The notes: generated by a model from the sequence alone, not told the origin. DNA of 64,000 nucleotides from Haloferula luteola (GCF_014201715.1 NZ_JACHFD010000003.1:1-64000); one strand, 5' to 3'; shown: positions 35,506 through 45,320, counted from the first letter of the stretch. A program made the numbers and translations.

Positions 35506-37680
35506 TCACTTCGGCTCGATGGCCCACCGCGCATAGACAGCGGGGCTCTCCACAAAACACTCCCCGATCAGAAGATCATCCGTCCACAACACGGAGGCCC
35601 CGGTATCGCTCCATTCTTGGAGATCGGTCGAAATCTCCATGCGGTAGTCGACGTCTTCCTTCAGCTCGGCGAGCGGCAACTCCAACCGGATAACTGAGTC
35701 GAACATCGACACCTCGGACGTCAAAACTCCAGGTTCCGAGGGATTCGTCGATAGGGCATATTCCAATCCGTCGCTCAGCCCGTCTCCATCGAGGTCTCCT
35801 TCAAATGCCCCTGAAGCCGTTGGGTAATCGGCGGCAATCCATTCACCAAATCCGCCGACAGCTTCCACAAAGGTGACCGAATGGCTGATCGGCGATGGAT
35901 ACTTGCGTCCACCCAGCTCCGTCCAAGGCACCAAGCCGCGCTGCATTCCCACCCACGGGGCTTCGCCAAGAGTCTCTTCATCGAGACGCACTGAGTCGGC
36001 ATGGCTCGATGGCAGAAGGGTCGATTTCGCAGTCACCCAATCCGCATTCGAAATCGAAATATCGTCGATGAAACACCCGATTCGGTTGTCATTGCCCGTA
36101 TAAATGCTCCCCGACGCATATCTCAACACGAAGCGGATCCACACCGACTCGCCTTCTTCCAGGTCGATATTCCGGGCGGAGAAATTGGCATCCACAGCAT
36201 TGTTGCCGACCACGCTGTCCACCACGGTCCAATTCGACTGATCATGGGACACCTCGACATCGAGATACTCCCCAGATCCCATGTAGCCGCGCTTCAGGAA
36301 ATACTTCAACTTGCTGCCGGACCCCGTGATGGTCTCCCGCAAAATAGAAAGAGTCTGAGAAGGAGGCAATCCACTGCCACTCGGCAAGGTGAGACGCATC
36401 CGAAACGAACGAGAACCCGATTTTTTGAAATTGGAAACCGAAAGCTCGTAGGTGTCATCCGTGCCATCTTCGATGAACTCCATCGTCCCATTCTCCGCGC
36501 CCTCCTCCCAATCCGCAGAGCTTGTCGTCAACACATCCACCCCTTGGGCATCAGCGGCCGGAATGGCCTGAAAATGATAGTTGGCACCCGTCAAAGGAGG
36601 CGTTGCCGTGCCCGTCAACGGTTGCTCCATCCCCAGCTCATCCGGATCGAAAACCGTCACCTCGTAGCTGTAACTCTCGGTCTCCCCAAGGATCTCAATG
36701 CCATCAACGTGGACCGTAAAGACCTGATCCGCATCGACATCGGTCTCCGCCCATTCCGAGGGAATCGACCAAACCAAAGTCGGGGCTCCTTGACCGAGAA
36801 GCTCTTGATCCGTGATGGTCGCCGCGATCTCCCCATCCGGCCCCGTCATCGTCACCGTCGCTTTTGAAAAGTCCGCGTTCGGATGACTGAGTGACCAAAG
36901 ACGCGTCATCAATGCATCGGGAAAAAAGCCCGCCGAGGGCCAAGGCACATACTTCGGCTCGTAAGAAACCTGCTCGGAAGGACTCTGAATCACATACAGC
37001 ACATTGGTGGGCAACAGCGTGTCGGTCCCATTTCCGGGAGTGTTGCCGGTGGCAAAGTCGGTGCTCCCCTGATTGAGCAACCACCGTCGGTGACCTGCCG
37101 TCGGATTTGAAATCACGCCCTTTTCCTCCTCCCGCAAATAGGCATCCACCGCATCCGGACCGTGATATCCAATAGCTAGATTGCTGCGATAGGCCGCATT
37201 CCAAGCCGCCAGAGTCCAACAGGAATAGGGCAAGGCCGGTGGCGGTTCGTGACTGATTTGCCCCGCCCACGAAAACATCACAGCCGCGATCTCTGCGGCT
37301 TCCTGCTTGGTGTCGCTTACGCTCGGCTTGTATGGATCTGTGGTGCCAATCACGACCGTGGACCCGGTATTCACCAAAGTGTCGGCATGCACTCCAGCCA
37401 TGGCCCGGAAGAAATTGATGCGCCGTTCAATTTTCTCGATGTACGCCACCGAAACCGTTCCCGGACTGCAAATCGCGTAATTCCCGGTCCAGTCCATCAC
37501 CTCATCAGCATCGCTGGAACTGGTGTAGTACCGGTTCCAAAACGCCATCACCGCAAGACGATCCTGGGTGTCGACCGACAGCTCCGTCGTTGGAATCTCC
37601 GCACCAAACGAAAGCTTCGCAGTGCTGCAAAACACCGTAAGAAGCATCCCCCACGACCATTGATTGAGAATTTGCTGCAT
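35506..37680 (-). CDS. large secreted CAP-domain protein
   Basis: The 724-residue protein starts with a signal peptide (LLTVFCSTAKLSFGAE). Residues 60-200 resemble a bacterial CAP/SCP domain: an N-terminal helix, ISHEPP with a conserved His-Glu, WNAAYRSNLAIGYHGPDAVDAYLRE and GHRRWLLN. Beta-sandwich regions follow, then LDGDGLSDGLEYALSTNPSEPG, a calcium-binding thrombospondin type 3-like motif. The tail (YRMEISTDLQEWSDTG...ARWAIEPK) is like other Verrucomicrobiota secreted proteins. It is the last gene after rsmE; an AT-rich stretch (37700-37745) may hold its own promoter. Function is probably extracellular binding or adhesion. Confidence 0.75.
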   Translation of the reverse strand: MQQILNQWSWGMLLTVFCSTAKLSFGAEIPTTELSVDTQDRLAVMAFWNRYYTSSSDADEVMDWTGNYAICSPGTVSVAYIEKIERRINFFRAMAGVHADTLVNTGSTVVIGTTDPYKPSVSDTKQEAAEIAAVMFSWAGQISHEPPPALPYSCWTLAAWNAAYRSNLAIGYHGPDAVDAYLREEEKGVISNPTAGHRRWLLNQGSTDFATGNTPGNGTDTLLPTNVLYVIQSPSEQVSYEPKYVPWPSAGFFPDALMTRLWSLSHPNADFSKATVTMTGPDGEIAATITDQELLGQGAPTLVWSIPSEWAETDVDADQVFTVHVDGIEILGETESYSYEVTVFDPDELGMEQPLTGTATPPLTGANYHFQAIPAADAQGVDVLTTSSADWEEGAENGTMEFIEDGTDDTYELSVSNFKKSGSRSFRMRLTLPSGSGLPPSQTLSILRETITGSGSKLKYFLKRGYMGSGEYLDVEVSHDQSNWTVVDSVVGNNAVDANFSARNIDLEEGESVWIRFVLRYASGSIYTGNDNRIGCFIDDISISNADWVTAKSTLLPSSHADSVRLDEETLGEAPWVGMQRGLVPWTELGGRKYPSPISHSVTFVEAVGGFGEWIAADYPTASGAFEGDLDGDGLSDGLEYALSTNPSEPGVLTSEVSMFDSVIRLELPLAELKEDVDYRMEISTDLQEWSDTGASVLWTDDLLIGECFVESPAVYARWAIEPK

Positions 37681-37720
37681 TGAAATTCAATGACTTCTTA
37701 ACCCACAATCCTCAGATCAT

Positions 37721-38452
37721 TCAATCAGATTTATAGTTAATTGATTGTGAGAAGTATCGGAAGACAGATGCACCATACAGAGCCGCCGTTTCGCTGCGCA
37801 AAACCGTCGCTCCCAAGGTCACAGGAACCCACCCACTCCTCATGGCATCGTCCATTTCGTCGGCGGAAAAATCTCCTTCCGGACCTACGAGAAACGTCGC
37901 GCTTCGGATCGCACCGGCTTGTTCGAGCACCGAATGAAACGGACGAGGTTCCCCGAACAAAGCAGCCACACAACGCAAATCCCCACCGTCCATCGACACC
38001 CACTCGGAAAAGCGAACTGTGTCGTGAATCACCGGCAGACGACTGCGCCCACATTGCTTGCAGGCTTCTAGAGCAATCCGTCGCCACTTTTCAGGCTTGT
38101 CATCCCCCGGCTTCACGACGGCATGGCGAGTGGCGAGAGGCTGAATCTGATCGACGCCCAACTCCACCGCTTTCTGGATCAGCCACTCCATCCCTTTCCC
38201 CTTGATCACGGCCTGTGCGAGCGTGAGTGAAATCGCTGCCTCCGGCTCGATCGCAACCTCCCCGAGCTTCAAGCGGACTGCCTGCTTGGAAAGCGCCACG
38301 ATCTCCGCTGGAGCCGAACGCCCTCGACCATCGAAGACATGAATCCGGTCTCCCACCTTGGCCCTCAGCACCCGAACACAGTGCACCGCCTCCTCGCCCG
38401 TCAGCTCGGGAGCCGCGTTCCATGCATCTGGGTCGAGGAAAAATCGGGCCAT
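37721..38452 (-). CDS. rsmE: 16S rRNA (uracil1498-N3)-methyltransferase
   Basis: The SPOUT-fold enzyme methylates U1498 of 16S rRNA using S-adenosylmethionine. The start at ATG 38452 (MARFFLDPDAW) fits the family and gives 243 residues. An N-terminal PUA-like domain (VHCVRVLRAKVGDRIHVFDGRG) precedes the catalytic half with ALEACKQCGRSRLPVI and the knot motif FLVGPEGDFSADEM, then LGATVLRSETA. It sits 7 bp after dnaJ as the third gene of the grpE-dnaJ-rsmE operon. Confidence 0.93.
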   Translation of the reverse strand: MARFFLDPDAWNAAPELTGEEAVHCVRVLRAKVGDRIHVFDGRGRSAPAEIVALSKQAVRLKLGEVAIEPEAAISLTLAQAVIKGKGMEWLIQKAVELGVDQIQPLATRHAVVKPGDDKPEKWRRIALEACKQCGRSRLPVIHDTVRFSEWVSMDGGDLRCVAALFGEPRPFHSVLEQAGAIRSATFLVGPEGDFSADEMDDAMRSGWVPVTLGATVLRSETAALYGASVFRYFSQSINYKSD

Positions 38453-38459
38453 GCCGTTC

Positions 38460-39602
38460 CTAGCTGCCAAAGAACTTCTTCGCCTTTTCGAAGAAGGACT
38501 CCTGCATCGGAGAATTGTGCTCGCCAATCGACTCCGCGAACTCCCGCAGTTTGTCCTGCTGTTCTGAATTCAGCCGCGTCGGGACTTCCACGTGAACTTC
38601 GACATGCAGGTCGCCTTTGCGACCTCCGGAGAGCGCCGGCATCCCCCGTTCCCGCAGTCGGAACAAAGTGCCGCCCTGAGTTCCGGCAGGGATCTTGATC
38701 GACGCCCGACCTTCCAGCGTGGGCACTTCCAGCTCACCGCCCAAGGCCGCTTTGCTGAATGGCAATGGCATCCGGCAATAGAGATCGTTGCCATCGCGCT
38801 CGAAAACCTCGTGCGCCTTGACGTGCAGGAACACATAGAGATCGCCCGCAGTGCCTCCGCGCACCCCGGCATCGCCGTTTCCGGACGAACGCAAGCGCGT
38901 GCCATCATCCACCCCCGCAGGAATGCGAATCTTGATTCGGCTCGGCCGAGTCGTGCGACCTTCACCACCACAATCCGAGCAGGGATCGGAAATCGTTTCC
39001 CCGGTGCCCCGGCATTCCGGGCAGGTGGTCTGCTGGATAAAAATGCCTGCCTGCCGGGCGACCACACCGCGGCCACCGCAAGTCGAGCAAGGTCGGCTCC
39101 CTCCGCCACTGCGAGACCCCGTGGCATTGCAGGTGCCACAGGCCACATTGTGCTCGATCTCCAGCTCCTTCTCCGTCCCACGAGCTGCCTCTTCGAGGGA
39201 GATCTCCAAATCGTAGCGCAGATCACTACCGCGCTGCTTGCCGCTGCGCTGACGGCGGCCACCACCAAAGAATTCCTCGAATCCGCCGCCAAATGCCCCA
39301 CCGAAAACCTGGGAGAACAAATCCATCGGATCGTGGAAGCCGCCAAAGCCGCCACCACCGTATCCACCCCCGCCTCCGGAGAAGGCCGCATGACCGTAAC
39401 GGTCATAGGCGGCACGCTTGTCTGGATCACTCAGGACCTCGTAGGCCTGACCCAGCTCCTTGAATTTTTCCTCCGCTTTGGCGTCACCCGGATTTTTGTC
39501 CGGGTGGAACTTCACCGCCAACTTGCGATAGGACTTCTTGATTTCCTCGGGGGTCGCAGTTTTTGCCACTCCCAGGATCTCGTAAAAATCGCGATCAGCC
39601 AT
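38460..39602 (-). CDS. dnaJ: chaperone DnaJ
   Basis: This Hsp40 co-chaperone stimulates DnaK's ATPase. The J domain (1-70) has the HPD in [11 protein letters not shown] Gly/Phe-rich linker follows, then four CxxCxGxG zinc motifs ([32 protein letters not shown]). The C-terminal substrate domains are complete; total 380 residues. It lies 5 bp after grpE. No dnaK is within the window. Confidence 0.97.
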   Translation of the reverse strand: MADRDFYEILGVAKTATPEEIKKSYRKLAVKFHPDKNPGDAKAEEKFKELGQAYEVLSDPDKRAAYDRYGHAAFSGGGGGYGGGGFGGFHDPMDLFSQVFGGAFGGGFEEFFGGGRRQRSGKQRGSDLRYDLEISLEEAARGTEKELEIEHNVACGTCNATGSRSGGGSRPCSTCGGRGVVARQAGIFIQQTTCPECRGTGETISDPCSDCGGEGRTTRPSRIKIRIPAGVDDGTRLRSSGNGDAGVRGGTAGDLYVFLHVKAHEVFERDGNDLYCRMPLPFSKAALGGELEVPTLEGRASIKIPAGTQGGTLFRLRERGMPALSGGRKGDLHVEVHVEVPTRLNSEQQDKLREFAESIGEHNSPMQESFFEKAKKFFGS

Positions 39603-39607
39603 CTTCT

Positions 39608-40177
39608 TCAGCTTTCAGCAGATTCCGGAGCCTTGGCCACCACCACCGAAGCCGGGCGCAGCAAACGATCACGCAGCAAATAACCCCGACGCGTCACACG
39701 CAGCACGGTGCCCTCCTCCACCTCGCTGGACTCTTCTTGAGAGACCGCGTCGTGCAGATTCGGATCAAACGGCTTGCCGGCCGCCTCAATCACCGTGGCT
39801 CCGCAATTTCCGAGGAAATCATCGAGTTGCTTGCGCACCATCGACATTCCGATGAACACCATCGAGCCCTTCTCCTGCTCGGCCGCTTGCATGCCCATTT
39901 CGAAATTATCAAGAATGGGCAGCAACTCCTCGAGCAGCGACTGATTGGCATAACGCACCGACTCTTCCCGTTCCCGGGCGGCGCGCTTGCGGAAATTCTC
40001 CAAATCGGCGGCTCCACGCATGGCAAGATCCTTCCATTTCAAGATGTCCTGCTCCAACGCAGCCACCGTATCGAGTTCATCGGCTTCTTGGGCGGCCGCG
40101 GCAGCTTCCGCTGCGGCATCGGTCTCCGCGGGATCAAAAGGTTCTTCGACGGCTTCCTGAGATTCGTCACGTTGCAT
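39608..40177 (-). CDS. grpE: nucleotide exchange factor GrpE
   Basis: GrpE releases ADP from DnaK. The 189-residue protein has an acidic, Ala-rich N-terminus, a long coiled-coil helix ([20 protein letters not shown]) and the beta-domain with [12 protein letters not shown]-like sequence ([22 protein letters not shown]) and [20 protein letters not shown]. It opens the grpE-dnaJ-rsmE operon. A TTGACG box lies just upstream on the minus strand, with a poor -10. No CIRCE element is seen. Confidence 0.93.
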   Translation of the reverse strand: MQRDESQEAVEEPFDPAETDAAAEAAAAAQEADELDTVAALEQDILKWKDLAMRGAADLENFRKRAAREREESVRYANQSLLEELLPILDNFEMGMQAAEQEKGSMVFIGMSMVRKQLDDFLGNCGATVIEAAGKPFDPNLHDAVSQEESSEVEEGTVLRVTRRGYLLRDRLLRPASVVVAKAPESAES

Positions 40178-40228
40178 GGCCGCTACCTGTCACGCTCCGC
40201 CCATCCCGTCAACCCCCTCCGGACTCGA

Positions 40229-41671
40229 TCAACGTCGTTCCAACACCAGAAGCGTGATATCATCCATCTGTGGACCTCCCCCAGCAAAGGCTTCCACCTC
40301 CCTCCGGATCGCCGTCATCACGGCTTCCGCCCCAAAGGGCGCCGCCGAGAGGAAGGTATCCTCAAGCCGTTTCATGCCGAATTCCTGCTCGTTGGCATCG
40401 ACGGCTTCCTTCACCCCATCGGTATAAAAAAGCAGGCAATCCCCGGACTCCATTTCGAAGTCCATCGGCCGCGTCACCCTCTCGAAGGCAGGACCATCGT
40501 CCACACCAATCGCCAATCCCGGCGGACGGATCTTCTCCACCTTGCGGGTGGCGCATCGATAGCAAAGTGCTGTCTCGTGCCCGGCACGAACCAACTGCAT
40601 TCGCGATCCATCCGGGGAAATCACCCCGTAAAACAGACTGATGAACATGTCCTCCCGCATGTCAGAGAACAGCTGCCGATTGACGATGGCCAGCACCTCT
40701 CCGGGATCACTGCTGCTATCCGCCTCCGCACGCAGCACGCTGCGGCACATCGCCATCATGATTCCTGCCGCGACCCCTTTCCCCGATACGTCGGCAATCA
40801 CCACGCCATGACTGCCATCTGCCAGCTGCAAGTGGTCATAGTAATCGCCGCTGATGATTCGCGCAGGGAGATTCGTGCCCGCCACCCGATATCCGGGAAT
40901 GATCGGATCTCCTTGCGGAAGGAGAATACGCTGCACCTCACTGGCGCTTCGGAGATCACTCTCGATCATCCGCTTCTCCGCTGCCTCCCGGTAAAGAAGG
41001 GCATTCCCCAAGGCAAAGGCTGATTGCTCAGCCGCCGACCGAAACACCGAAAAATCGTTGGGACTGAACTCGGGATCGTCCTCACCTCGAGCCACCGCCA
41101 ACACGCCAAGGTCTTTTCCGCTGTGACGCAGCGGTGCAATCAACGCGGCAACCTCGCCACCTCCAAAGCCGTGAAACGCATCCCGGAATGCTTCGTGACT
41201 CTTCAAATCTTCGACCTGCGTCGCCTGCCCCGCCTGCAAAACATTGCCCAAGACGCCCTGCGAAATGGATTCCTGAGCCAACCGCACATGGCTCTCCATC
41301 ACCCGCGGATCCTTCTCTGCCCGCTTGATCACTTCGGGCGGCACCCCCACCAGCGGAGGGCAATTCTCGGAAATATGTTTCGGCTGAAGAAACTCCCCCG
41401 TGTCATCAAGCAGGTAAACAGCTCCGCCACGGGAGTTCACGACCCGCGTCACCCCCTCGACAATCACCCGATACAATCCGAGCTGTCCGGATTCCCTGCC
41501 GATCGCCTCACCCAGATCATGGAGGTAATCGAACATCCGCGCCTCTTCATCTTCGAAGGCACGAAGCTGATCCCGTTTTCGCTTCAGGCGTCGCCGCAAT
41601 CGTCCGATCAACAGCAGGCAGATGACCAGCGTGATCCCGAGTGCGATGAAGCCGTGGGAATGGTTCATCAT
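40229..41671 (-). CDS. membrane-anchored GAF-SpoIIE/RsbU-type protein phosphatase
   Basis: One N-terminal span (GFIALGITLVICLLLIGRL) is followed by a short coiled coil, a GAF domain (about 60-230, sensing), and a PP2C/SpoIIE phosphatase domain. The metal-binding Asp residues show in IISGDYYDHLQL, VVIADVSGKGVAAG and the final QMDDITLLVLE. This class dephosphorylates STAS-type anti-anti-sigma proteins. The upstream gene, overlapping by 4 nt, is just such a STAS protein. It is 480 residues and ends the aminotransferase-CPBP-STAS-phosphatase run. The signal for the GAF domain is unknown. Confidence 0.88.
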   Translation of the reverse strand: MMNHSHGFIALGITLVICLLLIGRLRRRLKRKRDQLRAFEDEEARMFDYLHDLGEAIGRESGQLGLYRVIVEGVTRVVNSRGGAVYLLDDTGEFLQPKHISENCPPLVGVPPEVIKRAEKDPRVMESHVRLAQESISQGVLGNVLQAGQATQVEDLKSHEAFRDAFHGFGGGEVAALIAPLRHSGKDLGVLAVARGEDDPEFSPNDFSVFRSAAEQSAFALGNALLYREAAEKRMIESDLRSASEVQRILLPQGDPIIPGYRVAGTNLPARIISGDYYDHLQLADGSHGVVIADVSGKGVAAGIMMAMCRSVLRAEADSSSDPGEVLAIVNRQLFSDMREDMFISLFYGVISPDGSRMQLVRAGHETALCYRCATRKVEKIRPPGLAIGVDDGPAFERVTRPMDFEMESGDCLLFYTDGVKEAVDANEQEFGMKRLEDTFLSAAPFGAEAVMTAIRREVEAFAGGGPQMDDITLLVLERR

Positions 41672-42201
41672 TTCGGATCCGCCTGGGAGTCCGGCGGCAC
41701 CTGCTTCTTCAGCACGTCGAGGACGTTTCTGAAGCGCTCGGCATTCGCCTGACTGGTCGATGCGAGATCGCGGTGAGCGTCGAAGACGTGACGCGCACGC
41801 TCACCCATCGCCTGGGCAGCCTTGGGGGCATAGGGTTTCAGTGAAGAGCGAATCTCGTCGACCTTACCTCGCCAGCCAGCGCCGAGAGGCTCGATTTCCA
41901 GCAGATGGTCCAAGCCCAAATCTTCCAGTGACTGGCGATTCTTGGCACCTGGGGTGGCAATCTGAACGCCCCCTCCCGTCCTCCGCAAGCGGGTCGAAAG
42001 CCCGGCCAAGGTGCCCATGAAAGTAGAGTCCATGCCGGTGCAGGCTTCGAGATCGATGACGAAGTGCTTCTGACCGTCCTTCTCCGCCGACTGCGCGCAA
42101 TCCTTGAGCGCTGGGCTTTGAAGGAACGATCCCTTGCCTTCGCATCGAATCCACGTGAACCCGTCGAAGGTTCCCCAGAGAATGGCGTTTTGCTCGTTCA
42201 C
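41668..42201 (-). CDS. STAS-domain protein (anti-sigma factor antagonist-like)
   Basis: A GTG at 42201 is preceded by a good Shine-Dalgarno (AAAGGA, 5 nt away), giving 177 residues; the frame is open further but antisense-like. The STAS domain (about residues 10-110) has the phosphorylatable Ser59 in ACTGMDSTFMGTLAG. A C-terminal 65-residue helical extension follows, which is longer than in SpoIIAA or RsbV. When dephosphorylated by the adjacent phosphatase it would bind an anti-sigma kinase or another partner. No such kinase or sigma factor is in the window. Confidence 0.85.
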   Translation of the reverse strand: MNEQNAILWGTFDGFTWIRCEGKGSFLQSPALKDCAQSAEKDGQKHFVIDLEACTGMDSTFMGTLAGLSTRLRRTGGGVQIATPGAKNRQSLEDLGLDHLLEIEPLGAGWRGKVDEIRSSLKPYAPKAAQAMGERARHVFDAHRDLASTSQANAERFRNVLDVLKKQVPPDSQADPK

Positions 42202-42278
42202 GTATTCCTTTGTCTCGCGTCTGCGAAACACGTGGCAACCTACGCCTGCAATGGGCTGCCGGTCAACCATCCATCGGC

Positions 42279-43067
42279 CTACCACAACCCGGTTTTGCCC
42301 GTATACAGGATGAAAATCCCCATCAGGCCGTTGGCAACCGCGTGCATGATCACGCAAGCTCCCAAGTTTTTGCTCCAAACCGTGAGCAGATACGTCAGGG
42401 AACCGTAAATGATCGCCCCACTGTAATCGACCGGTGCATGGGCCAATACGAAACCGGCCGTCACCACGCCAAATGCCAGCCAGGAATGCCTGCCAAAGGG
42501 CTGCTTCCAATACGGGCCGTTCCAATCGGAAACCAACCGCATCAGAAACGACCGCCAGAAAATCTCTTCGACCAACGCCACCACCACCACCGCGCGCAGA
42601 AAACGAAACGCCAGCGATAGAAACCACGCCGGACTGTGCACCGCGAAATAATCCCCGGGGTCGAAGCCGCCTTTGCGATCTTCGACTCCCAAACCTGTCC
42701 ACCATCCCTCGCCCTGCGGCTGCCAGTGATCCCAAATCACCGTCGGCAATAGCCAGAACCCAATCCCGACCGCGCCGAAAATCGCGCCGATCAGGGACCA
42801 TCGCAGGTTCCAATGGAATTCGTAGCTTCGCCACCAACGACCGAGAAGCACGAGGCAGGCCACCGACTGGATCGGATAGATCCATTGTTCCGGAGACTTC
42901 CTCCACCACGGGGCGCTGGGAAGATCACTGGCGAAGAAACTCCCCGCCAGTTGCAGCACCAATAGGAATCCCATGAACACCGCGAACGGAATCACCTGCC
43001 GGCGAATCCATCGGTCCGGCTGGTTCCAACGTAGCGGCTCTGCAGGACTCTCAGGGGTGGCCATCAT
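42279..43067 (-). CDS. CPBP-family intramembrane glutamic protease
   Basis: A 262-residue membrane protein with about eight spans. The CPBP catalytic motifs are clear: EEIFWRSFLMR (EExxxR), GFVLAHAPVD with the first His, and VIMHAVANGLMG with the second. The family includes bacteriocin immunity proteins, CAAX-type proteases and proteases tied to exosortase systems; I cannot tell which from this sequence. It starts 3 bp after the aminotransferase stop, so it is in that operon. Confidence 0.85.
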   Translation of the reverse strand: MMATPESPAEPLRWNQPDRWIRRQVIPFAVFMGFLLVLQLAGSFFASDLPSAPWWRKSPEQWIYPIQSVACLVLLGRWWRSYEFHWNLRWSLIGAIFGAVGIGFWLLPTVIWDHWQPQGEGWWTGLGVEDRKGGFDPGDYFAVHSPAWFLSLAFRFLRAVVVVALVEEIFWRSFLMRLVSDWNGPYWKQPFGRHSWLAFGVVTAGFVLAHAPVDYSGAIIYGSLTYLLTVWSKNLGACVIMHAVANGLMGIFILYTGKTGLW

Positions 43068-43070
43068 CGA

Positions 43071-44237
43071 TCAAAGTCGGCCCACAAAAGCCTGCATTTT
43101 GTCCATCGCCACCTGCAAATCTTCAAAGGCCGTCGCATAGCAGCATCGCAGGAAACCTTCGCCGCTCGCACCAAATGCGCTGCCCGGCACCGCCGCCACG
43201 CCTTCCTCCTCCAGCAATCGCATGGCGAATTCCTTGCTGCTCAGCCCGGTCTCTCGGATGTCCGGGAAAACATAGAATGCCCCGCCCGGCGAATGGCAAC
43301 TCAGGCCCATCTCATTGAGCCGCTTGACGAGGAAATCCCGGCGCAACCGGTAGCTCTCACGCATTTCCGCGACGGCTGGGAGACCATTTTCCAACGCCTC
43401 GAGAGCCGCCACCTGACTGGTGATCGGCGCGCATAGCATCGAATACTGGTGAATCTTCATCATCGCCTCCACCACCGGCTGCGGTGCGCATGCGTAACCC
43501 AAACGGAATCCCGTCATCGCAAAGGCCTTCGAAAAACCATGCAGCAAGACGGTGCGCTCGCGCATCCCGGGCAATGAGGCAATCGAAACGTGAGGCTCAC
43601 TCAAATCGTAACGCAACTCCGAGTAAATCTCATCGGTCAGCACCATCAAATCGTGCTCAATGCACAATTTCGCGATCCCTTCGAGGTCCTCACGGGTCGC
43701 CGTGGCACCTGTCGGATTCGTCGGGAAATTCAACATCAGCACCCGACTCTTGGGCGTGATCGCCGCGGCCAAAGCCTCTGGCTTCAACGAAAATCCATCC
43801 CGCTTGCGAGTCTCCACGGCCACCGCCTCGCCATACGCCATCACGATGCTCGGCGAATAGGAAACGTAGCAGGGCTCGTGGAAAATGACCTCATCGCCCG
43901 GATTCAACAAAGCCCGCAGCGCCAAGTCGATGGCCTCCGAGACCCCCACCGTCACGAGAACCTCACTGACGTCGTAGGACACACCGAAAAAATCCTGCAC
44001 ATACCCGCTGATCGACTTCCGCAGGGACGGCAATCCTAGGTTGGAGGTGTAGCTGGTCTGACCTTTCTCCAACGAATAGATGGCGGCCTCGCGAATGTTC
44101 CAAGGAGTGACAAAATCCGGTTCGCCCACACCGAGGGAGATGATCCCCTCACGGCCTTGGACGAGTTCAAAGAAATCGCGGATGCCCGACCGCGGAACGG
44201 ACGCAACTTGTCGGGCAATCTTTTGGGTGTAGTCCAT
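43071..44237 (-). CDS. class I/II pyridoxal-phosphate aminotransferase
   Basis: The 388-residue enzyme has fold type I motifs: SLGVGEPDFVTPWNI, NFPTNPTGATATRED, DEIYSELRYD, and the PLP lysine in LLHGFSKAFAMTGFRLGYA. The C-terminal RCCYATAFEDL holds the carboxylate-binding Arg. It resembles aromatic or alanine/aspartate aminotransferases of the AspC-like subgroup, but substrate specificity is not readable. It is downstream of the alpha/beta hydrolase (61 bp gap) and heads the run through CPBP, STAS and phosphatase genes. Confidence 0.88.
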   Translation of the reverse strand: MDYTQKIARQVASVPRSGIRDFFELVQGREGIISLGVGEPDFVTPWNIREAAIYSLEKGQTSYTSNLGLPSLRKSISGYVQDFFGVSYDVSEVLVTVGVSEAIDLALRALLNPGDEVIFHEPCYVSYSPSIVMAYGEAVAVETRKRDGFSLKPEALAAAITPKSRVLMLNFPTNPTGATATREDLEGIAKLCIEHDLMVLTDEIYSELRYDLSEPHVSIASLPGMRERTVLLHGFSKAFAMTGFRLGYACAPQPVVEAMMKIHQYSMLCAPITSQVAALEALENGLPAVAEMRESYRLRRDFLVKRLNEMGLSCHSPGGAFYVFPDIRETGLSSKEFAMRLLEEEGVAAVPGSAFGASGEGFLRCCYATAFEDLQVAMDKMQAFVGRL

Positions 44238-44298
44238 GGTACAAGCCCGACCTATCCGGGCGCGGCCTTTCTAGTGGGATACCTCATTCCTGCAATCC

Positions 44299-45216
44299 TC
44301 AATCCTTGGAATGCAGAAAGTCGCGAATCTGTTTGGCCACCTCCCCCGGGGCCTCTTCCGGTGGCACATGCCCCACCCCTTCGAGTTTCTTGACCGGAAC
44401 CTCCCCAGCCATCGATTTCACCGCCTCAAGCGGAATGATCCGGTCCGCACTCCCACTCAGGATCATCACCGGCTGGGAAATCGATTCGATCCCCACCCGC
44501 GACGTCTCAAGATCCACCAAAGAGGCCCCAAAACCGCGATAGGCATCGTGCAACCCTTCCACCAAGAGCTCACTGCGATAGGCAAAGAACGTCTCATCAT
44601 CCAACAGATCCGGATCTGCATACGCTCTCTCAAACATCAAGCGTAGCCGCGAAGGATCCTCCAGCCACCAGCGAAATACCGGATAGCCCGCCTCACGAAT
44701 CCACGCCGACTTAAGCAGACCGTGCGACCCCGCCCCCATCTGCAGCGCCGGACTGATCAACACCACCTTGCGCACCTTCTCGGGAAACGTTGCCGCGAAC
44801 CTCAATGCCAGATCCGCTCCGTAAGAATGACCAACCAGATCCACCATTCCTCCATCCCATTGTTCCAGAAACCCTCCCAACATCGCCACTTGCCCATCCG
44901 GAAAATAGGCATCTGCTGATCGCGGACGCTCACTCCATCCAAAGCCACTCAAATCTGGGGCCCATACCCGGCCTTCCCTGGCAAGGAGTGGCCCAAGCCG
45001 GCGAAAGACCCGGCTCGATTGCCCAAACCCATGGATCAGCAAGACCGGCTGCCCCCCCTTTCCCCACTCCAAGTAATGCACTTGCTGGTCACCGACCTTC
45101 ACCCATTCCCGCTCAGGCAAACTTTGCCGCACTTCTCGGAAGGGAACCAGAGGACAGCACCCGGACCACCCGAACCCCATCAGCAGCCATCCCGCTTTCA
45201 ACGCCCCTCCTTTCAT
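44299..45216 (-). CDS. alpha/beta-hydrolase, probable lipoprotein
   Basis: A 305-residue alpha/beta-hydrolase starting at ATG 45216, with AAGGA nine bases upstream. The N-terminus (KAGWLLMGFGWSGC) could be a lipoprotein signal. The catalytic triad is Ser in VDLVGHSYGAD, Asp in LSGSADRIIP and His in LEGVGHVPPEE; the oxyanion motif LLIHGFGQSSR is standard. It may act on esters or lactones at the cell envelope. Divergent from the RND pump with a 104-bp gap. Confidence 0.83.
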   Translation of the reverse strand: MKGGALKAGWLLMGFGWSGCCPLVPFREVRQSLPEREWVKVGDQQVHYLEWGKGGQPVLLIHGFGQSSRVFRRLGPLLAREGRVWAPDLSGFGWSERPRSADAYFPDGQVAMLGGFLEQWDGGMVDLVGHSYGADLALRFAATFPEKVRKVVLISPALQMGAGSHGLLKSAWIREAGYPVFRWWLEDPSRLRLMFERAYADPDLLDDETFFAYRSELLVEGLHDAYRGFGASLVDLETSRVGIESISQPVMILSGSADRIIPLEAVKSMAGEVPVKKLEGVGHVPPEEAPGEVAKQIRDFLHSKD

Positions 45217-45320
45217 CGACTCATTCCTTGGCTGGTGTTTCCCCGCCTGCAAGGATTTGTCAAATTCCGGGGAATCCCCCGCTAGACCCAGCCTCCAACC
45301 CACCGTAGAAGCCCCGCAAC

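Noticed and set aside
38592-39683. Plus-strand frame of 363 codons
   Set aside because: Antisense to dnaJ, which is complete with all zinc motifs.
42202-42909. Upstream continuation of the STAS frame
   Set aside because: A good Shine-Dalgarno and GTG at 42201 mark the start; the rest overlaps the CPBP gene in another frame.
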